A DNA stretch of 64,000 bases from Bacillota bacterium (GTDB taxonomy: Bacteria > Bacillota > Negativicutes > DSM-13327). Positions 1 through 8,652 of the stretch are shown in pieces. Made by a program: the position numbers and the translations under genes. How positions within the stretch are numbered: position 1 is the first letter of the stretch; every line of letters begins with the position of its first letter. Below the pieces are notes generated by a model. That model had not been told where the DNA came from, made no database searches, and saw only the letters and a list, made by a program, of their open reading frames with translations. The stretch is taken from positions 1 through 64,000 of the forward strand of contig JAGFZX010000017.1 of NCBI GenBank assembly GCA_017889585.1, in the 5' to 3' direction.

Positions 1-2
1 TC

Positions 3-293
3 CGTTGCTGTGGCAGTATAATTCCTTTAAATCTTGAGGACTTACGAGAATTGGAGCTAACTCACGAAACAGTCGGTATATTGAATTCTGAGGAATTAAG
101 CGCTCCCAGAGTTCATCGAAGTCAAAAAAACTTGTTTGACAATTATCATATCGAAACACACGAATCAATCCCCTACTTGACCAGAGATTGCTTCGCTACA
201 CTCGCAATGACAAAAAAAGGATGCGCTAACGTTTTTCTTATGTTTTCTACGTGTTGGTCATATATCCAATTTTTTGATTTAATAAATAGCTGA
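3..293 (+). CDS. 3' end of an unrecognised gene, C-terminus made of repeat DNA
   Basis: The frame is open from the left edge of the window to a TGA and contains protein-like sequence (CCGSIIPLNLEDLRELEL, then ELSAPRVHRSQ). From about nucleotide 140 the frame runs into a dispersed repeat that recurs twice elsewhere in this window as non-coding DNA, so roughly the last 50 codons are probably not original. No family was recognised. It could be the true end of an upstream gene whose stop codon was displaced by repeat insertion, or just an open frame. The upstream part lies outside the window, so this cannot be settled here. Confidence 0.35.
   Translation, partial: RCCGSIIPLNLEDLRELELTHETVGILNSEELSAPRVHRSQKNLFDNYHIETHESIPYLTRDCFATLAMTKKGCANVFLMFSTCWSYIQFFDLINS
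140..245 (+). repeat. Dispersed repeat B, copy 1
   Basis: Contains the segments CAATCCCCTACTTG, CAGAGATTG, CGCAATGACAAAAAAAGGA and CGTTTTTCTTAT in the same order as copies near 23.5 kb and 29.7 kb. This copy lacks the intact left arm (CGACGAGGTACGAGGAAG) seen in the other two. It lies between the partial gene and the amino-acid ABC operon. Confidence 0.75.
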
Positions 294-388
294 CTGGGGA
301 AAATTCTCAAATAAAGCAAAAGAGAGATCTTGGCAGAGATATCGTAAGAAAAATAATTTAAAAACGTACAAAAGCACTAATTTAACGC

Positions 389-417
389 TTTTCAATTTTA
401 GCATACTAAAGTATAAT
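389..417 (+). promoter_or_regulatory. Probable sigma-A promoter of the amino-acid ABC operon
   Basis: TTTTCA (4 of 6 to the -35 consensus), a 17-nt spacer, then a perfect TATAAT, about 45 nt upstream of the binding-protein start. Nothing else in the preceding 100 nt resembles a promoter as well. Confidence 0.55.
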
Positions 418-459
418 ATGGACATAAGTATTAAATATATTTGAGTGGAGGACTTACAT

Positions 460-1242
460 ATGAAAAGAATAGTTTCATTCGTATTATTACTGATGATGGT
501 TGGTCTGGTTTTAACCGGATGTGGAAACACTGCCACGAAAGCCCCAGTACAGAAAAAAATTGTAATAGGATTAGATGATAATTTCCCTCCGATGGGCTTT
601 AGAGATGAAAAAAATAATATAGTAGGTTTTGATATAGACATGGCTAAGGAAGCTGCCAAAAGGCTAGGTATGGAAGTTGAGTTTAAACCGATTGATTGGA
701 GCAGTAAAGAGGCTGAACTCAATGGTAAACGTATTGACGCCTTATGGAATGGTATGAATATTACTGAGAAACGTAAGGAGAATATCTTATTTAGTGAACC
801 ATATATGGACGGCAAACAATTAGTTTTTCTTCCTAAAGGATCCAGCGCTAAAAGTCTTGAAGATTTAAAAGGAAAAGTAGTTGGTCTTCAAAGTGCCAGC
901 ACAGCTGATGAAATTATTGAAGCTAACAAAGAAATGAAGGCCTCCTTTAAAGAAGTAAGAAAGTATGGCGATTGTGTGGCTGCTTTCATGGATCTTCAAA
1001 CAGGTCGTGTAGATGCAGTCATAACTGATGAAATCTTTGGAAGATATTTCATATCCAAAAAACCTGATACCTTTGTCGTATTAGATAAAGTTGTTGGCGA
1101 AGTTGGAATATTGGGTATTGGCTTCCGCAAAGAAGATAAAGAACTTCGTGATAAAGTGCAGAAAGTACTTGATGAAATGAAGAAAGATGGAACTTCTGCT
1201 AAAATATCAAAACAATGGTTTGGTGTAGATATAGTTAGGTAA
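460..1242 (+). CDS. Amino-acid ABC transporter substrate-binding lipoprotein
   Basis: Extracytoplasmic receptor of a polar amino-acid importer. The N-terminus MKRIVSFVLL and hydrophobic run end in the lipobox LTGC (Cys21), so the mature protein should be lipid-anchored. The rest fits the type 3 periplasmic binding fold (SBP_bac_3), with the opening IGLDDNFPPMGF and the segment VGFDIDMAKEAAKRLG typical of glutamine, cystine and arginine receptors. About 260 aa is normal for the family. I use the ATG rather than the in-frame GTG 15 nt upstream because GGAGG precedes this ATG at good spacing. Permease and ATPase genes follow on the same strand after a 160-nt gap that holds a hairpin and a repeat. 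The ligand cannot be read from the sequence. Confidence 0.9.
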   Translation: MKRIVSFVLLLMMVGLVLTGCGNTATKAPVQKKIVIGLDDNFPPMGFRDEKNNIVGFDIDMAKEAAKRLGMEVEFKPIDWSSKEAELNGKRIDALWNGMNITEKRKENILFSEPYMDGKQLVFLPKGSSAKSLEDLKGKVVGLQSASTADEIIEANKEMKASFKEVRKYGDCVAAFMDLQTGRVDAVITDEIFGRYFISKKPDTFVVLDKVVGEVGILGIGFRKEDKELRDKVQKVLDEMKKDGTSAKISKQWFGVDIVR

Positions 1243-1251
1243 TAATTATAG

Positions 1252-1276
1252 GCTGATGGTGGTTGCCATCAGCTTT
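1252..1276 (+). terminator. Hairpin after the binding-protein gene
   Basis: GCTGATGG and CCATCAGC pair around a 6-nt loop and are followed by TTTCTC. The T-run is short, so this is more likely a leaky intra-operon terminator or mRNA-stabilising hairpin that keeps binding-protein expression above permease/ATPase levels than a full stop. Confidence 0.5.
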
Positions 1277-1280
1277 CTCA

Positions 1281-1375
1281 CGGAATCAGAAAGTATACAC
1301 TTTCTTGATTCCAAGTAAGAACGACTAAGGCTTTTGCCTGCGTCTGTTGACTTGGCACAAGCCAAGTCTTTTCTT
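1281..1375 (+). repeat. Dispersed repeat A, copy 1
   Basis: Starts CGGAATCAGAAAGTATA, then TTCTTGATTCCAAGTAAG, ACTAAGGCT, and ends in the hairpin GACTTGGC-ACAA-GCCAAGTC followed by TTTTCTT. The same module recurs near 23.4 kb and 32.1 kb. The first part is itself an inverted repeat (GGAATCA...TGATTCC). This copy sits inside the amino-acid ABC operon. Confidence 0.75.
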
Positions 1376-1402
1376 ATCATTCCAGCATAGAGGAGAAAAG
1401 CA

Positions 1403-2056
1403 ATGGAAAAAATACTAGCAATGATTGGGCCAATGATGGAAGGCGCAAATGTTACACTACAAATGTTTTTTATCACGTTAGTGCTCTCAATACCGTTAGG
1501 TTTGGTTCTGGCATTGGTTCGTATGTCGAAATATAGACCTCTTAGTTTTATCGTAGAGACATATATCTGGCTCATGAGGGGAACTCCGCTGATGCTTCAG
1601 CTCTTATTCGTATATTATGCATTACCTCTCATACCCTATATTGGTATAAAGTTACCGGATTTCTCAGCGGCAATATTCGCCTTTGTGTTTAATTATGCAG
1701 CTTATTTTGCTGAAATTTTCCGTGGTGGAATTCAATCCATTGAACGGGGGCAATATGAAGCGAGTAAGGTGCTGGGGATGACTTATGTGCAGACAATGAG
1801 ACGGATTATACTGCCCCAGATGATTAAGCGCGTACTGCCGCCTATAAGCAATGAAACCATTACACTTGTAAAAGACACATCACTCATCTATGTTCTTGCC
1901 ATGAATGATTTGCTTAGAACAGCGAGAACAATTGTGCAGCGGGAATTTGATATGACACCTTTTGTCATTGCTGCTGTATTTTATTTGGCGATGACATTAG
2001 TATTGACATGGATGTTTAATAAACTTGAGCAGAGTTATGCAGCATATGATGAGTAG
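1403..2056 (+). CDS. Amino-acid ABC transporter permease (HisMQ/GlnP type)
   Basis: Membrane subunit of the importer, 217 aa with about five transmembrane helices. The cytoplasmic EAA loop that docks on the ATPase is visible near residues 115-145 (EASKVLGMTYVQTMRRIILP). The N-terminal segment TLQMFFITLVLSIPLGLVLA and the motif YIWLMRGTPLMLQL are characteristic of polar amino-acid permeases. Only one permease gene is present, so it probably works as a homodimer. The start has AGGAGAAA upstream. It is 12 nt from the ATPase gene, which indicates co-transcription. Confidence 0.92.
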   Translation: MEKILAMIGPMMEGANVTLQMFFITLVLSIPLGLVLALVRMSKYRPLSFIVETYIWLMRGTPLMLQLLFVYYALPLIPYIGIKLPDFSAAIFAFVFNYAAYFAEIFRGGIQSIERGQYEASKVLGMTYVQTMRRIILPQMIKRVLPPISNETITLVKDTSLIYVLAMNDLLRTARTIVQREFDMTPFVIAAVFYLAMTLVLTWMFNKLEQSYAAYDE

Positions 2057-2068
2057 GAGTGAGTTTGT

Positions 2069-2827
2069 ATGAATATGATACGTCTAAAAAAAATATACAA
2101 AAGCTTTAATAACCTTGAAGTGCTCAAAGGTATCAGCCTGGAAGTTGATCAAGGAGAAGTTGTTGCCATTATCGGACCTTCTGGTTCAGGTAAAAGTACA
2201 CTGCTTAGATGTTTAAATAGGTTAGAAACGATCGATGGAGGAACCATTGAAATAGAGAATGACATTCTGGCGGCAGAAGGTGCAGGTGGACGGTGTCAGT
2301 ATGTTCGTGAGGATAAGGCCCGTGAGATTTGCTATAAGATGGGTATGGTATTTCAACAGTTTAATCTATTCCCCCACATGACTGTCATCGATAATATTAT
2401 TGAAGCACCCATGATTGTAAAAGGGATAAAGAAGGAAGTTATCATTCCCGAGGCAGAGGAGCTGCTAAAGAAGGTAGGTCTATTTGAGAAAAGGGACAGC
2501 TATCCATCAAGGTTGTCGGGAGGACAGCAACAGCGGGTTGCTATTGCCAGAGCCTTAGCTATGAAACCTGATATTATGCTGTTTGATGAACCGACATCAG
2601 CCCTTGATCCAGAGCTGACAGGAGAAGTATTGAAAGCCATGCGGCAGCTTGCTCAGGAACATATGACGATGCTAGTCGTTACACATGAAATGGCTTTTGC
2701 GCGGGAAGTAGCTGGGCGGGTTATTTTTATGGATGGTGGCGAAATCGTCGAAGAAGGCAGGCCAGAACAAATCTTTAACAACCCTACACAGGCTCGCACA
2801 CAGGCGTTTTTGAAGAGTATGTTATAA
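2069..2827 (+). CDS. Amino-acid ABC transporter ATP-binding protein (GlnQ/HisP type)
   Basis: Cytoplasmic ATPase driving the importer. It shows Walker [10 protein letters not shown] (near residue 37), Q-loop region [13 protein letters not shown], signature LSGGQQQR, Walker B IMLFDEP and switch histidine VTHE, all intact. At 252 aa it has the normal family length. A roughly 15-residue insertion after Walker A ([18 protein letters not shown]) is slightly longer than in GlnQ and resembles HisP-like ATPases. It is the last gene of the three-gene operon and a strong terminator follows directly. Confidence 0.93.
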   Translation: MNMIRLKKIYKSFNNLEVLKGISLEVDQGEVVAIIGPSGSGKSTLLRCLNRLETIDGGTIEIENDILAAEGAGGRCQYVREDKAREICYKMGMVFQQFNLFPHMTVIDNIIEAPMIVKGIKKEVIIPEAEELLKKVGLFEKRDSYPSRLSGGQQQRVAIARALAMKPDIMLFDEPTSALDPELTGEVLKAMRQLAQEHMTMLVVTHEMAFAREVAGRVIFMDGGEIVEEGRPEQIFNNPTQARTQAFLKSML

Positions 2828-2837
2828 GATATCTTTA

Positions 2838-2880
2838 CAAAGAATTGCCCCTTAGGAAGTTCCTAAGGGGCAATTCTTTG
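2838..2880. terminator. Bidirectional terminator between the ABC operon and the kinase gene
   Basis: Near-perfect 21-bp stem (CAAAGAATTGCCCC... paired with ...GGGGCAATTCTTTG) with a tiny loop, A/T-rich on both sides. The convergent kinase gene ends inside it: its stop codon and last codons (KNCPLGTS) lie within the stem. Confidence 0.85.
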
Positions 2881-5188
2881 TCTGTTGGAGGAGGTTAGGG
2901 GGGCTTTCGCTAAAAGTGATTATAAAACGAGTTCCCTTTCCTTCTTCCGAATGTACCTCAATTGTTCCATTATGACCCTCGACAATACTTGCACAAACAG
3001 AAAGACCTAGTCCTGTGCCCTCATCTCTCGTCGTAAAAAAAGGGTCAAAAATTTTCGTTTGTAAGTCTTTAGCAATGCCACAGCCAGTATCATCGATGTA
3101 TAAAAATACTGCGTTGCTCTGATATTTAGTTTCTATTGTTAAAGTACCGTGTTGTTCCATAGCGTTCAGTCCGTTCATAGCAAGGTTTAACAGGAGTTGT
3201 TTAATTTCCTTTTCGGATAAAATAAGTTCGGGGATTTCTTTAGAAAGCTTAAATTCAAGATTCATTCCTCGCTTAAGTGCATCTGATAGGACCAAGGGGG
3301 CTATGCTGTTGATAATGGCGTTCAAGTCTTGTTTTTGTGGCTCGATTGGCTTGTTTTTTGCTATCGCTAAAAAGTCGGTAATGATTGTTTCTATACGTGC
3401 TAATTCGCTCAATACTAAATCTAATTGATCGTGTAAACTATTAGGAAGTTTTTTCGTAAAATACTGTAAGTAGCCTTTTACTACCGTCAGAGGATTTCTG
3501 ATTTCGTGTGCGAGCCCTGCTGCCATGTTTCCGATGAGATCAAGTCGGTCCATGCGGGTTATTTCTTTTTGTAGGGTTATACATTTCGTAACATCTTCTG
3601 AAATTACAGCCACATGATTTTTAGCGGGGCTGTATGCAGAAACTGAATATGATCGTTCTTGGCGTTTGAAATATTGTGTGAAAATTACCGGCTCTCCGGA
3701 AATAGCCACTGCGATAAGCGATTTTACCCAGTTAAAGATGTCTTCGTTTATGTATGGGAAAATCTCTGCTCGCCGTTTTCCAATAAGCTCAGAGGCGAGG
3801 TGTCTAGTAGCTTTTTCATAAGCACGGTTAACGTCAATATATTCAAGATCAACAGGATTTCCTTCTTTGTCAAATAGTACCTTGTAATATGCACACTCAT
3901 TGTGCATGTAATCAAACAGATCTTTGTAGCGAGTCTCGCTAAGGTTGAGTGCTTCACGGCTATCCTTAAGGGCTTTATTCGCCGCCTGGTGTTTGGCAAA
4001 TTCCTCTTCGAGTACTACATTCATAGCCGATAATGCGATTGTGCGCTCACGAAATTTATGCTCGAGGAGGGCTTCATTTTTTTGGAGTAGGCTGACGGTA
4101 TTTGCGATTTTTTGACTCATCTTGATGAAAGTTTTGCACAGGATATCCAACTCGTAGGATATATTTTGGGGATGCTTGTCTTGGCCTACCATTTCATAAT
4201 GCTCCGTTGTTATGAGCTCCGACTGTTTGATTAACCAGTCCAAGGGTCGCTTAATCCGATTGGTTATGAGCGTGGCCAGGGGTATAATCAGTAAAACTAA
4301 AAACATGGTGCCGCCAGCCATTATTGTTAATTGCTTATAAATAGGACCAAGAACTTCTTCTTCGTTGATCTTGCCGATCAGTGTCCAATTCCGCTCAGGA
4401 ATGTACTGATAAGCTCCTAGAACTTTTTGCCCTCGGTAATTGAGCCAAGTGGCTGTACTTGTTTGGCCAAGACGAATATTGCGTAAAGCATCATCAGATA
4501 TTTTATGCTTCATGATAGTAGTATCTTTAATAAAACCCTGTTTAATCAAGAGATCGATGTAGCGAGGCTCAGTAAGCAGCATTCCTTCCCGATTTACTAA
4601 GTATACTTCTCCCGTTTCACCAAACCAGTTATCACTCAAGAGGGCTTCTAGGGTCGTTGTTCTTACAGATCCAAGTATCAAACCTTGAAAATTTCCAGCG
4701 TAGTCGAAAATAGGGGAGGAAAAATTAATGATAGGTAAGCCACTATTTCGCCCGATAACTACATCTGAGATATACTCTTTACCCGCTAAAGCTGCTTGAA
4801 AATAAGGCTGTTCAATTGCTGATGGGTACTGGATGCCTTTATTGAGGGTAGAAATCTTGAAAAAACCATCTTTATTGATGTATGATAATGAGTCGAAATG
4901 CTTGTTGTCTTGTTGTAAAAAAGTAAGAAAATGTTTCATCTGTTGCTCGTTTAAGGTCTGAAAATCCTCTAACTTACTAAGTTTGCAAATCTCGTTGATC
5001 CGTTCTTCCATCCAGTAGTCGATCAGCCGCTTCTGGGAATATACCCGCTGGTTGATCAGTTCTAGGTTTTCCTGTTTAGCTACCTTAATCTGGCTAACGG
5101 TGTAAATAGCCATGACCATTAGGCTGGGAACAAGGACAAGCAAAATAGTCCATAATCTAAATTGACGTCCAAGTGTTTGAGTTTGCAT
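2852..5188 (-). CDS. Orphan membrane sensor histidine kinase (dCache-HAMP-PAS, sporulation-kinase-like)
   Basis: A 778-aa kinase. TM1 is near residues 12-34; a roughly 250-residue extracellular region of Cache type follows (FSSPIFDYAGNFQGLILG); TM2 is near 290-312 and is followed by a HAMP-like and coiled-coil stretch, one PAS domain (ETRYKDLFDYMHNECAYY) and a HisKA/HATPase core. The phospho-acceptor is His561 in HEIRNPLTVVKGYLQ, the pattern seen in sporulation kinases of the KinA-KinE type. The N box (NLAMNGLNAME), G1 (DDTGCGIA) and G2 (GTGLGLS) are intact. I start at the ATG with TAAGGAG upstream, not at the in-frame TTG 36 nt earlier. No response-regulator gene is adjacent. A role in the Spo0 phosphorelay is inference. 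Confidence 0.85.
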   Translation of the reverse strand: MQTQTLGRQFRLWTILLVLVPSLMVMAIYTVSQIKVAKQENLELINQRVYSQKRLIDYWMEERINEICKLSKLEDFQTLNEQQMKHFLTFLQQDNKHFDSLSYINKDGFFKISTLNKGIQYPSAIEQPYFQAALAGKEYISDVVIGRNSGLPIINFSSPIFDYAGNFQGLILGSVRTTTLEALLSDNWFGETGEVYLVNREGMLLTEPRYIDLLIKQGFIKDTTIMKHKISDDALRNIRLGQTSTATWLNYRGQKVLGAYQYIPERNWTLIGKINEEEVLGPIYKQLTIMAGGTMFLVLLIIPLATLITNRIKRPLDWLIKQSELITTEHYEMVGQDKHPQNISYELDILCKTFIKMSQKIANTVSLLQKNEALLEHKFRERTIALSAMNVVLEEEFAKHQAANKALKDSREALNLSETRYKDLFDYMHNECAYYKVLFDKEGNPVDLEYIDVNRAYEKATRHLASELIGKRRAEIFPYINEDIFNWVKSLIAVAISGEPVIFTQYFKRQERSYSVSAYSPAKNHVAVISEDVTKCITLQKEITRMDRLDLIGNMAAGLAHEIRNPLTVVKGYLQYFTKKLPNSLHDQLDLVLSELARIETIITDFLAIAKNKPIEPQKQDLNAIINSIAPLVLSDALKRGMNLEFKLSKEIPELILSEKEIKQLLLNLAMNGLNAMEQHGTLTIETKYQSNAVFLYIDDTGCGIAKDLQTKIFDPFFTTRDEGTGLGLSVCASIVEGHNGTIEVHSEEGKGTRFIITFSESPPNLLQQTKNCPLGTS

Positions 5189-5336
5189 ATCCCGGCTCCT
5201 TAATGATATAGTCCCTAGTTTCAAACGAGTTTAGTTTGTTTTTCCATAGTTAACAACATCTGTTAATAAATCTATACTCTTTTATTCGACAATTTTTTTT
5301 TGATACCTTCTAGGGACAAAATATTCGAAATATTTG

Positions 5337-5456
5337 TTACCGAGCAGCTATAACGTCATCAGCATGGCCTTCAGTTCCCCGATTAAAACACCATTTCCTT
5401 GCTTGAGTATTAGGTAATGCAATCAAAAGACAGCTAGGATCATGTCCTAATCTCAA
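5337..5456 (-). CDS. Candidate 39-aa protein with TTG start
   Basis: TTG-initiated frame of 40 codons beginning MRLGHDPSCLLIALPNTQ and ending EGHADDVIAAR, with Cys9, Cys23 and two His. A perfect AGGAGG lies 7 nt before the TTG. It is in the 515-nt gap between the divergent kinase and zwf genes and reads in the same direction as the kinase. The composition is protein-like and not repeat-derived. No family was recognised. The excellent Shine-Dalgarno is the main support; with only 39 codons an accidental frame cannot be excluded. Confidence 0.45.
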   Translation of the reverse strand: MRLGHDPSCLLIALPNTQARKWCFNRGTEGHADDVIAAR

Positions 5457-5703
5457 AGTAAATCCTCCTATCTTTTTCCCAATTATAAACTCATATATTG
5501 GATGAATACTGGAATAATTATATACTAATAAGAGTAATGCTGGAGTGATATTATAACTTATTATTTATGTAAAAGGTTCCTAAGATTCTTGATATTTTGC
5601 AATCCAACATTTCAGTCATATCCTTAATAAATCAAGCATGTTACAATTTAAGAAAAATGCCAGCGTGTCTTATTGAAACCATAGAAGACAGGGAGTTGAG
5701 GGT

Positions 5704-7230
5704 ATGTTAGATGATTTAAGTATAGATCCAACAGTTATTTATATCTTTGGCGCATCTGGTGATTTGGCTCAACGTAAGATTATACCTGCTATTTATGATT
5801 TATTTATTAAAGATTTAATGCCAAAGCCATTTTTCATTATTGGCTTGGCCCGTACCCCTTTAACTGATGATGACTTTCGGCAGCAACTGCGCAGGGGGGT
5901 AGGTCAGTTTTCACAACAAAGTAAAGTTGATGATGAAATTTGGAATAAGTTCGCAAGTAATATAAAATATATTGGGACAGAGTATAATGATAGCAATATA
6001 TACAGGTCTCTTTTTGCAGATATAGAACAGGGCTGGCGAGCTACGGCCAGCAGAATTTTATATCTAGCTACACCACCAGAGATGTTTGCAACCATTGTAG
6101 GGCAGTTAGGCCAGTCTAATGTGTTTCGGGGCAAGGAGAAATATCGTATTGTTATTGAGAAACCATTTGGAAGAGATTTGAAATCAGCTCAGAAGCTCAA
6201 TAGTGCGTTGGCTAAGGTGTTTGATGAATCTCAGATTTATCGTATTGATCATTATCTAGGAAAAGAAACAGTACAGAATATCTTAGCTTTTAGATTTGCT
6301 AACGCCATGTGGGAGCCTATTTGGAATCGTAGTTTCATTGATCATGTACAGATTACCGTATCAGAGCAAGTGGGTGTTGGGAGACGAGGCGGTTATTATG
6401 AGCATGCAGGGGCATTGCGGGATATGATTCAAAATCATTTGTTGCAATTAATGTGCTTAGTCGCAATGGAACCACCGACTTCTTTTCAGGCTGACGAAAT
6501 CCGTAATAAAAAAGTAGATGTACTCCATGCCATCCGCCCAATATCCCGTGATGAGGTATTCAAATTTGCAGTGCGCGGTCAATATGGTAGTGGCATTGTG
6601 GCAGGAGAGAATGTAGCCGCCTATCGAGAGGAGCCAAATGTGGCAGAACACTCTGGAACGGAAACCTTTGTCGCTATTAAATTTTATATTGATAACTGGC
6701 GCTGGCAGGGCGTACCCTTTTATTTGCGTACAGGTAAAGGAATGGAAGCTCGTGTTTCAGAAATTTCCCTGCAGTTTCGGCCTGTTCCTCATCATCCCTT
6801 TTCTAAGCGTGTTATTGAACCCAACCGTTTGGCCATCCAAATTGAACCTAAAGAAGGGATTATGCTACTGACTCAGGCAAAAGAACCAGGACTAGTAATG
6901 AAAATCAAACCAGTAGAGATGCATTATACATATGATGAGGTTTTTCAATATTCTTCACCTGGAGCTTATGAAACCTTGCTGCTAGATGTGATGCGTGGTG
7001 ATCCAGGTTTATTTATGAGGGCAGATCAAGTGGAGATGGCTTGGTCGGTGCTGAGTTCTATTTTAGAAGTTTGGCAAGATATCCCGGAAGTTGGGTTCCC
7101 CAACTATGCTGCAGGAGAATGGGGACCACAAGAAGCAGAAAGGTTGATTGCCCAAGATGGACGAAGTTGGTTATTTCCTGCCTGTTTAGAATTTGAAAAT
7201 AAGAAAGGAGACGGATGTGACTATAATTAA
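5704..7230 (+). CDS. zwf: Glucose-6-phosphate 1-dehydrogenase
   Basis: Oxidises glucose 6-phosphate to 6-phosphogluconolactone with NADP+, the entry to the oxidative pentose phosphate pathway. Residues 13-20 carry the nucleotide-binding start FGASGDLA, and the active-site motif RIDHYLGKE is near residue 180. EKPFGRDL and the C-terminal half are canonical. At 508 aa the length matches the family. The stop overlaps the start of the 6-phosphogluconolactonase gene by 14 nt, so the two are translationally coupled. No 6-phosphogluconate dehydrogenase gene is in the window. Confidence 0.96.
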   Translation: MLDDLSIDPTVIYIFGASGDLAQRKIIPAIYDLFIKDLMPKPFFIIGLARTPLTDDDFRQQLRRGVGQFSQQSKVDDEIWNKFASNIKYIGTEYNDSNIYRSLFADIEQGWRATASRILYLATPPEMFATIVGQLGQSNVFRGKEKYRIVIEKPFGRDLKSAQKLNSALAKVFDESQIYRIDHYLGKETVQNILAFRFANAMWEPIWNRSFIDHVQITVSEQVGVGRRGGYYEHAGALRDMIQNHLLQLMCLVAMEPPTSFQADEIRNKKVDVLHAIRPISRDEVFKFAVRGQYGSGIVAGENVAAYREEPNVAEHSGTETFVAIKFYIDNWRWQGVPFYLRTGKGMEARVSEISLQFRPVPHHPFSKRVIEPNRLAIQIEPKEGIMLLTQAKEPGLVMKIKPVEMHYTYDEVFQYSSPGAYETLLLDVMRGDPGLFMRADQVEMAWSVLSSILEVWQDIPEVGFPNYAAGEWGPQEAERLIAQDGRSWLFPACLEFENKKGDGCDYN

Positions 7231-7960
7231 AACATATCCTAATTTAGAAGTATTAAGTGCAGCTGCGGCTGAATTATTTGCTGAAAAATCCTGTCAGGCA
7301 GTTGAAAAGAAAGGCAGATGTAATGTAGTCTTAGCTGGTGGAGAGACTCCCCGCCGCACATATGAACTATTAGCTGAAAAACCCTATTGTCATACAATAC
7401 CGTGGCAGAATGTCCATTTTTATTGGAGTGATGAGAGATGTGTACCTTCTGATAATAGTTTGAGCAATCAAAATATGGCTCGTCAATCCTTATTAGATCA
7501 TGTACCAATTCCTGAGGCAAATATTCATCCAATTGTCTATGAAAACTCGCCAAGCATGGCAGCTGAGGAATACGAAAAGATTCTTCAATCTACCTTTAAA
7601 AAACATACACCACAATTTGATGTTGTATTTCTAGGGTTGGGTGATAACGGACATACAGCATCTCTTTTTCCAGGTACTGATGCCCTGATTATACGTGATC
7701 ACTGGGTGAGACCTGTATATGTAGCAGAGCAACAACTCTATAGAGTGACGCTAACGCCTCCCATTCTAAATCAAGCTGCCTCCGTCATTTTTTTGGTTAC
7801 AGGTAGTACTAAGGCTCACGTTATAAAGGAAGTAATTGAAGGACCGCGAGAGAGTATACGCCTGCCTGCCCAGTCAATTCAGCCAGTACATGGCGAATTA
7901 TATTGGCTCTTGGATCACGAAGCGGCAGCACTGTTAAACCTTGAAACTAAATACTTGTAG
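7217..7960 (+). CDS. pgl: 6-phosphogluconolactonase (DevB type)
   Basis: Hydrolyses 6-phosphogluconolactone, the product of the upstream enzyme. Family hallmarks are [14 protein letters not shown] near residues 45-58, [10 protein letters not shown] near 75 and the [14 protein letters not shown] motif near residue 145. At 247 aa it has the normal length. The GTG start is chosen because AAGGAG lies 6 nt upstream; the longer frame begins with a TTG that has no ribosome binding site. It overlaps the end of zwf. Confidence 0.93.
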   Translation: MTIIKTYPNLEVLSAAAAELFAEKSCQAVEKKGRCNVVLAGGETPRRTYELLAEKPYCHTIPWQNVHFYWSDERCVPSDNSLSNQNMARQSLLDHVPIPEANIHPIVYENSPSMAAEEYEKILQSTFKKHTPQFDVVFLGLGDNGHTASLFPGTDALIIRDHWVRPVYVAEQQLYRVTLTPPILNQAASVIFLVTGSTKAHVIKEVIEGPRESIRLPAQSIQPVHGELYWLLDHEAAALLNLETKYL

Positions 7961-7994
7961 TTAGATATCTTAGCAAAGGTTTTTATTCCTATCT

Positions 7995-8027
7995 AGAGAC
8001 TTGGCCTAGGCCAAGTCTCTTCTTTAC
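7995..8027 (+). terminator. Terminator after zwf-pgl
   Basis: A perfect 26-nt palindrome (AGAGACTTGGCC and its complement, no true loop) followed by TCTTTA. The ACTTGGC/GCCAAGT arms are the same as in the hairpin ending repeat A, so this terminator may derive from that repeat. Confidence 0.75.
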
Positions 8028-8118
8028 AGGCAGGAAGTACACATATATGCAAATCTTCTGATATATATTATAATACTGTAAAGAAAACGTAAGTATTTAG
8101 TATTAGAGGGGTGCTTGC

Positions 8119-8652
8119 ATGTCAGAACAATGGCAAGATAAAAAATCCCGTGAAGCTTTTGAAATTGCAGAGTTTATTAAACATTATGAACGGCATTATG
8201 GCAAGCGGTTTGAAATTGTCAAAAAAAGTGAAAGACCAGATTATATAGTGAGAGATGGAGTGAAAGAGGTTTTATATGGTGTAGAGTTGACTGCCGTTTA
8301 TTTATCAGATCGGAGTGCTTATGAGGAACATATCCATCATGGTAGCGAAATACTATTGGAAGATCCTGATGTAATGGAAAACTATCAGAGACGAATAGTG
8401 CGCGCCGTTGCTGAAAAGGTGCAAAAAGCTCGTAAAGGATATGAATTAATCAATCCTCTTCTCCTCTCAGTTTATGTTCATGAGTATGTGGCCGCTTATC
8501 TTGGATTTGATGAGTGGAAAGCATTTGAACTAAAATATAAAGAAACTTTTACCAATATAGCACCATTTATCGAGATTGTTTTTTGGCCTTTATCGAATGG
8601 TGAGGCTTATTTTATCAAGCAAAACCTAACGGGAGGAAACTGCAGTGAATAG
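8119..8652 (+). CDS. Unrecognised cytoplasmic protein coupled to a molybdoenzyme gene
   Basis: 177 aa, charged, with no signal peptide or membrane segment. The N-terminal part is rich in His, Lys and Glu (EFIKHYERHYGKRFEIVKK), followed by RPDYIVRDG and YGVELTAVY, faintly reminiscent of a PD-(D/E)xK nuclease core but without enough support to call it. The stop overlaps the GTG start of the molybdopterin oxidoreductase gene by 8 nt, so the two are almost certainly co-translated and may be functionally linked. No known molybdenum chaperone (TorD/NarJ) pattern is visible. Confidence 0.75.
   Translation: MSEQWQDKKSREAFEIAEFIKHYERHYGKRFEIVKKSERPDYIVRDGVKEVLYGVELTAVYLSDRSAYEEHIHHGSEILLEDPDVMENYQRRIVRAVAEKVQKARKGYELINPLLLSVYVHEYVAAYLGFDEWKAFELKYKETFTNIAPFIEIVFWPLSNGEAYFIKQNLTGGNCSE

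Noticed and set aside
279-815. 178-codon open frame on the minus strand
   Set aside because: Lies antisense across the promoter and first half of the well-supported substrate-binding protein gene, has no ribosome binding site and encodes low-complexity hydrophobic sequence.
8119-8652. PD-(D/E)xK nuclease call
   Set aside because: Only a vague RPDY...VELTAVY resemblance; the catalytic Lys spacing is not convincing.
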